Positions 59,701 to 64,000 of a DNA stretch of 64,000 nucleotides are shown here, piece after piece. This DNA comes from Glandiceps talaboti (lineage: Eukaryota > Hemichordata > Enteropneusta > Spengelidae): NCBI RefSeq assembly GCF_964340395.1, contig NC_135550.1, forward strand, positions 10,868,408 to 10,932,407. Reading direction: 5' to 3'. The stretch's first letter is position 1; each line of letters starts with the position of its first letter. The notes below the pieces were generated by a model that was given only the letters and a program-made list of their open reading frames with translations, was not told where the DNA came from and ran no database searches. The position numbers were made by a program, and so were the translations under genes.

Positions 59701-62087
59701 GCAAATTCGTCAGATACTGATACAGCAAAATGAGGGACATGAAGATGATTACTTTGCAGACCAAGCACCTGCTTTCAAAGTGAGTGTTTTCATTACTCCT
59801 GTAAGTTATATTATGTAAGAATAATGGTACTCATTTATAAAGCGATTGTTGTGATCATAGCTATGTACAAATTCTTGGTATGACACAGACCTTTATCGGT
59901 GCAACTGCGACTTATTCAGCTCCCTTCAAAGCATACAATCAAGCACAGCCTCTGTAAGTGTGTAGAATTAAAGCATTCAAATAGTGACATAGCAACTTCT
60001 GTCACTGACAATCATGTACAAACCGTGGCTTTGACAGAAAAATTAATTTTACATGACGTGTTAGTATTGTGCTTTTTTTTCTGTGTTTGTATTTTTCCTG
60101 ACTGCCTGGTAGGTTTTATGAGAAATTCAAGGATGGCAAACAAAGTACCGTATTTGATTCTCGGTACTTGCAATAGTATTTTACCTCATGGGGGTCAAAA
60201 AAGAAGGTCGACTTATTTTCTCATGTGCCTGTATTAATGTATGTGGTTTGAGAGCGGTTTGCACCATGCTTGGGCAACAGTATGCGATCACCAATTGATG
60301 TCTGTACTAATTTAGAAGAAGAAGAAGAATGTGAAACATGTGGAGCAGAAGTACAAAATGTAATGGTGTTGACCAAGAAATCGAATGTTCGTTATTTGTA
60401 TGATTCTGTTTCAGGTACCAAGACTTGATGGAGCCTAATCATTGTTTTCTATTTCCTGATTGTAATTCCTGTCATCAAATATATATCTATTCTCTCATTA
60501 AATGTTGGTTCTTCTCATTTTATTATTCACAGTTAGTCAAAGGATTAGAGTTGATTGAGGAAGAGAGTGACGATTCTGATATGTCGGCTTTTGTGTGCAA
60601 TTTTCAAACTCCATCTGCAAGAATACCTAGATTGGTACCGTTCTCAGAAAAGAGAACACCTCTCACACAGAATGCTATAAGCCCTGGAATGTTGAATAGT
60701 GTCAACAGGTTAGTATGATAATAATGATATGGACATATGGCACTTTTCTACACTGAAGGACGTGGTCTTAATACTGTACAATTATTACATATACCTTTTA
60801 AAGGGGAGACACAGTGACAATGTAGGTATTTGTTGCCATTGGATTCAATTTCACTGTTTTTGTTAACTTTAGGTTTTCTGACCACTATAACAGAAAATAG
60901 GAAATCTGGCCAAACTGGCATAGTTTTTTATTTATTTATAAAATGTACACTGTATAAAGAGTTGTATCATGTATAAATGTTGTTCTACTCATTCAGAAGT
61001 CAGTTGAAAAATGTATAAAAAAATCATTTATCTCCTTCCACCACTCAAAATAGCTGATATCTCTTAACCAAGGAAAATGACTATTTAGAAACAATAACAT
61101 GCTAATGCTATGTTTTGAGAATATCAAAATTGTTTTCATAAAACCCTGCACACTGGAGAGCTTTGCCAGAATTACAAGGAGCAATGTCTGAACATACAAA
61201 GAATTGCAGGATTTTCAGTGTGTTTGCAGTATTCTGTCTGCATCCTTACAATTTCTCTTTCTCTCTCTCATCTATTCACACAGGGACCAAATAGACCGAT
61301 ATGTCAACCGATTTAAGAATACTAAGAAGGGTACGTTATTAACACAGAAAATGTCTAAGGGCACCACAAAGGTAAGACTATTACTTGAACCATGAAGAAC
61401 ACTAAGTTTATAAATAACATGATAATTTATACTGGTTGAATGTTCATCAATCTGTCATTCAGTTTGATATGTCTAGAATGTATGTAAACAAAGACAAACA
61501 TGTATTATTTTGCGACTGTATACTACATAAAAATATACATGAAGGGTAATCAACATGTCTACTGGTAATCATCAACATAATTCATCCGTTGTGATTGTGA
61601 TCAACATTGACCAAAAATGTTCATCAGCTTGGTAAGTCATGTGAATTACACACACAAGCAGTTCAAAGTTTTAACATTTGAGCTTTCAATCTGTCTTGGT
61701 CTGCGATCCTCATCAGAATGTCAAAGTCCATAGTTACAGCTGACCACTGTGTGAATGTTTTCCTGCATAAGTGGCCACTGTTATATAGTTTATTTTGAAT
61801 GAAACCTTCTGTGTTCTGTAAATTGTTATAGTTTCTCTTATTGAGAGCAAGCAAGCAAGTACTATAGCATAACAACTAAATGTACCACTTATATTTCATA
61901 TGAACCCATGCACTGTTTTCTGCGTCATCTTCAGCCCCACAAGTCTGCTACTGTGTCTAGTACTTACAAGACGTCTGGTCCAGGACCTTCTCAATCTCAA
62001 CTCAGTGACGCGTTTCAAGTTTATCAAAAAGACCAAAGTGATTCAGAAGAAGGAGAGCAAGATTACTACTGGTCTGATGATGAGTAA
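46352..62087 (+). CDS. MIS18BP1: Mis18-binding protein 1 (M18BP1/KNL2), centromere assembly factor
   Basis: In animals this protein brings the Mis18 complex and HJURP-dependent CENP-A loading to centromeres. Thirteen coding exons join in frame: 46352-46366, 46836-47706, 48264-48382, 49093-49184, 49513-49646, 50458-50548, 51710-51930, 53674-53855, 54792-57903, 59649-59779, 60533-60708, 61284-61371, 61935-62087 (5385 nt, 1794 residues). All junctions are GT-AG and phases agree. Exon 1 gives MEKLQ; its acceptor is at 46302. Order: N-terminal basic helix (TPRKLVSPSP...KKMKKKL), SANTA domain (about 343-437), CENP-C-like motif (about 525-545), giant charged-repeat exon (576-1612), then the conserved KITAGKGTLKRKKQIRQ, SPGMLNSVNR and DYYWSDDE blocks. 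No SANT/Myb domain is visible. Possible ATTAAA signal at 62772. Confidence 0.92.
47837..47884. repeat. (TG)n microsatellite in M18BP1 intron 2
   Basis: About 24 TG units just after exon 2. In RNA this is a (UG)n tract between a donor and the next exon. Confidence 0.9.
48735..48900. repeat. Interspersed repeat in M18BP1 intron, inverted partner at 58335-58510
   Basis: The block with GTAACAGACAAGGAAAAGTA, AATTTTGTTTGGGACCCC, GGGAACCCCTTGAAAATTTTACC and GCCCTTAGTAAAAACACTG is found in reverse orientation at 58335-58510 (CAGTGATTTTTGTTAAGGGC ... TGTTACTGGGG). Being inverted within one transcript, the two can base-pair. Confidence 0.7.
49093..50548 (+). other. SANTA domain of M18BP1 (three exons)
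   Basis: Exons 49093-49184, 49513-49646 and 50458-50548 encode FWIVKAMREHNAICVEGHRR, then DDFWASSLITKRV, LETSSGTVYRLKGYMDK and FVLAFYKGFPSNWRELVQKH. Spacing and aromatic/Gly positions follow the SANTA family (SANT-associated domain), including the closing FxxGFPxNW block. The two splits inside the domain have consistent phases. Confidence 0.9.
51395..51645. repeat. Inverted copy of the 18540-18830 repeat in an M18BP1 intron
   Basis: From GAGAAATAGTGGATGCGGAA through CTGTTCTTCCAATC, TTTGGAAAACAATGGAAAA and TACCTACCCCACCTATTCTA to TTTATTAGGCCTAA. It lies about 60 nt before the exon at 51710. Confidence 0.75.
53702..53763 (+). other. CENP-C-like motif in M18BP1
   Basis: The exon at 53674-53855 encodes SSRGRHIKPPLAHWAGQRI. 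The CENP-C motif has the form R-(R/S)-x-R-x(4)-P-(P/L)-x(2)-(Y/F/W)-W, with the Arg contacting the nucleosome acidic patch and the Trp contacting the CENP-A tail. Here R-G-R-H-I-K-P-P-L-x-H-W fits, with His in place of the first aromatic. Non-mammalian KNL2 proteins are known to carry such a motif; mammals have lost it. Confidence 0.82.
55226..55490 (+). repeat. 87-bp (29-residue) coding repeat, three copies
   Basis: RDESDISEYT(A/T)(V/M)RNNSLQ followed by TMSEAVTEEST is repeated three times in the giant M18BP1 exon, nearly identical at DNA level. The Ser/Thr-rich, acidic unit offers several casein-kinase-like or Cdk/Plk-like sites. Confidence 0.93.
55936..56950 (+). repeat. Charged 29-residue coding repeat array with poly-Asp runs
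   Basis: About eleven copies of a unit of the form QDES(D/E)D(n)xQVKTRQSG and RTRQRMTKTR. The basic unit is 87 nt, but (GAT)n slippage has produced Asp runs of up to 19 (56544-56600). It alternates acidic blocks with Arg/Gln/Thr blocks and begins QDES, echoing RDES of the upstream array. Confidence 0.93.
59190..59335. repeat. Dispersed repeat, relative of 10985-11226
   Basis: GTCTATGTCAGAGAATTAGA and TTGTCAACACCCCTGGAAAA match the segment in the glyoxalase region. It lies in the M18BP1 intron before the exon at 59649. Confidence 0.75.
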
Positions 62088-62119
62088 TAATATATACAGA
62101 TACGACATATTTTGACTTT

Positions 62120-62455
62120 TGTACATTGTAATTCAAGAAGTTTCTCAATCATTATAATTTCATATACTAGTACATTTCCCTAACTTGTGAGTGGGAGGTT
62201 TCTGGATACATTATGGCATAGTACTGAAACATGTAAATAGGTATAGAGTTGTTTTTTTTGGAGAGATTTCACCATGGGACATACAGTTACTGTTGTCATT
62301 ACTTAGTTCAAGAGATTTCTTAATAATTACAATTTTATATACATATACTAACTTATGAGTGTGAGATTTCCAGACACGATATGGCATCGTACTGAATTGT
62401 GTATATAGGTATGGAGTTTTTTTAAGGGATGTCACCAAGGGACATACAGTTAGAC
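62120..62455. repeat. Two-copy direct repeat of about 170 bp in the M18BP1 3' region
   Basis: TATGGCAT.GTACTGAA, ATAGGTAT.GAGTT and GGGACATACAGTTA occur in the same order in 62120-62290 and 62300-62455. It is probably part of the 3' untranslated region. Confidence 0.7.
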
Positions 62456-63120
62456 CTCAAACGCAACCGTTATCCATAGAGGCAGTCATATTTACCGCTA
62501 CACATAGTTCTTTGTGCATTTTACTTGGGTTCACTTACTGATATGGACAATATAAAGGAACCTAATGCCTCCAGTCTGTTGTAAAGGCTTTGCTCAAACT
62601 CTTCAATTCTTTTGGTGTAACGCACAGTTTAATCTTATTCAGCTTGATGAGAATGTGTGTTTATTGATCTTGTAAATAAGTTTACTTAATATTGTTATAG
62701 TGAAATTTTTAGCTTTGTGATATGTTTTGGTTGTTGTCAAAGTATCGTTTTTTTTCATTTCTTAATCTTTTATTAAAATCATGATTTTAGCTACTGTGGA
62801 ACACAATATTTACACTTTTCTTACATTTCATGGATGTCTCTATTTAGCGTACATTGTAAGATGCAATGTGTCGCTCCACTTTCAACAGCTCCTACAAAGG
62901 AGTTGCCTGATGTTTGAGGGCGCCCCATTCTGTACAGAGGCTATTAAGCAATGATATTGTCCAGGTGAAGATATACACATTTTTATTAGTATTTTTGCTA
63001 AAGTTATGGAACCTGTTAAATTGTAAACAGAGGAGAAATCAGACACTCGGTCTCTTTTACATTGTCCCAAAGTCTTGTTTAGGAACTCTGGTAAAGTTAC
63101 TGGTGAATCCATGTACTAGT

Positions 63121-63504
63121 CTAGGTCCTGACAGGCCCCCTATTACGTACTACAATCCCAGTCTAGTCAATACCCTTGCTCAAGGCATTAAATGTGGTTC
63201 AACTCCCCAATGGTGAGCGAAGCGCAAATGGTGCATGTCAGTAGTAATCCATCACAAATTGACAGGCTGTTGTCATCGCTCATTAATATTCATTCGTTCA
63301 GCTGATTCAATTTTGACTGATATGCAAATATCCAACCAGGGCTCCACCTCCAGTCCATTATAAAACTAAAATTATGTGGGATGCCATGACATCATCATGT
63401 TTATATGAACACCATAGGGGGGAGCACATATATCTGTGCTCAAACAAGGGGATCGACTAGACTGGGATTGCAGTACGTAATATGTACATACTGTCAGGAC
63501 CTAG
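63121..63504. mobile_element. MITE of 384 bp with about 48-bp terminal inverted repeats
   Basis: The left end starts CTAGGTCCTGACAG and contains ATTACGTACTACAATCCCAG; the right end carries GGGATTGCAGTACGTAAT ... CTGTCAGGACCTAG. The arms differ by a small indel and a few substitutions. No coding capacity. Confidence 0.8.
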
Positions 63505-64000
63505 AATAAGATTTTACCTACTTACCTACTAAACTGTATTACAAATATATTAAAAGGGGCATATTTTTTCTTTAACATTTTAGTTTTTTCTGACGAATTA
63601 CATATTAGTGTACTATTATCTTGAAGATGTCTGATCATCATGTGTCACACAGATTTGTGGTGTGACAATCAGGTCAAACCTTTAAATAGCAGTGAAGAGG
63701 AGATTAGAGTAAAATTACTGAACTGTGTTTGATGAATGTAGTGTTCCACACTAGCTGTTGATTGGAATGGTGATGATAGTTTGTATGTTTGAAAATTATG
63801 GAATAATAGTCATACGCTATTATAGTAGCATTATAGTTATATATGTTGTAAATACAAGTCTCTTTTTTTATAGATTTCAAATTTTGTTTGTTATTATTAG
63901 AGTGCCAGTGTACACATTGCATGTGAATATATTAGTATATGACAATTCAAATGAAGCATGGATTGTGTAGTTCGTACACACACATGAAAGTGTTCCACAT
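63505..64000. other. Right edge, no recognised gene
   Basis: AT-rich sequence with only short frames and no recognisable domain or repeat. Confidence 0.5.

Noticed and set aside
60312-60414. Candidate M18BP1 exon with a Glu-rich start and a CETCGAE stretch, ending at a GTACC donor
   Set aside because: It needs an acceptor in phase 1, but the preceding exon (59649-59779) ends in phase 0 and joins 60533 in phase 0. It could only be used with another donor.

Overview
The window is eukaryotic nuclear DNA. Genes are split by GT-AG introns, there is no operon structure, and the sequence between exons is AT-rich and full of microsatellites, poly-G/C tracts and transposon remnants. The proteins are clearly animal. 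My best guess is a marine invertebrate, possibly a deuterostome such as a hemichordate or lancelet, but I cannot fix the species from sequence alone.

Left part (about 1-35 kb): a tandem glyoxalase I (lactoylglutathione lyase) cluster on the minus strand. Three copies can be read end to end with matching intron phases: copy B (exons 3215-5405 plus a first exon at 11481-11543 or its duplicate at 14117-14179), copy C (17433-20644) and copy E (29001-34928). An extra terminal exon (1177-1262) lies beyond copy B. Copy D (about 25189-27578) is a pseudogene derived from a C-like copy, and a dead B-type first exon lies inside it at 25764-25827. Copy B has His where other animal enzymes have the zinc-ligand Gln. 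Copies D and E carry 29-bp minisatellites in which every unit contains the exon-5 splice donor, giving about 31 and 9 donors in a row.

Mobile DNA in this part includes a near-perfect 2.63-kb tandem duplication (9535-14793), a broken CR1/jockey-type non-LTR retrotransposon (14549-16592), a 2.25-kb element with 21-bp inverted ends and TAA target duplications (7689-9941), an inverted pair of hammerhead-ribozyme-like motifs between (TA)n tracts (9026-9340), a 146-bp satellite (21685-22520) and a decayed Mutator-like transposase (23370-23620).

Middle part (about 35-45 kb): no convincing gene. It holds a foldback element with 10-bp target duplications (36560-36798), MITEs, a tRNA-derived SINE (42884-43234) inserted in a tandem repeat, and simple repeats.

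Right part (46.3-62.1 kb): one plus-strand gene of 13 coding exons, predicted 1794 residues, for Mis18-binding protein 1 (M18BP1/KNL2), a factor for CENP-A loading at centromeres. It has a SANTA domain, a CENP-C-like motif, a giant exon with two families of 29-residue charged repeats, and the conserved C-terminal blocks. No SANT/Myb domain is visible. A MITE (63121-63504) follows it.

The glyoxalase cluster (methylglyoxal detoxification) and M18BP1 (centromere assembly) are neighbours only; nothing in the sequence links their functions.
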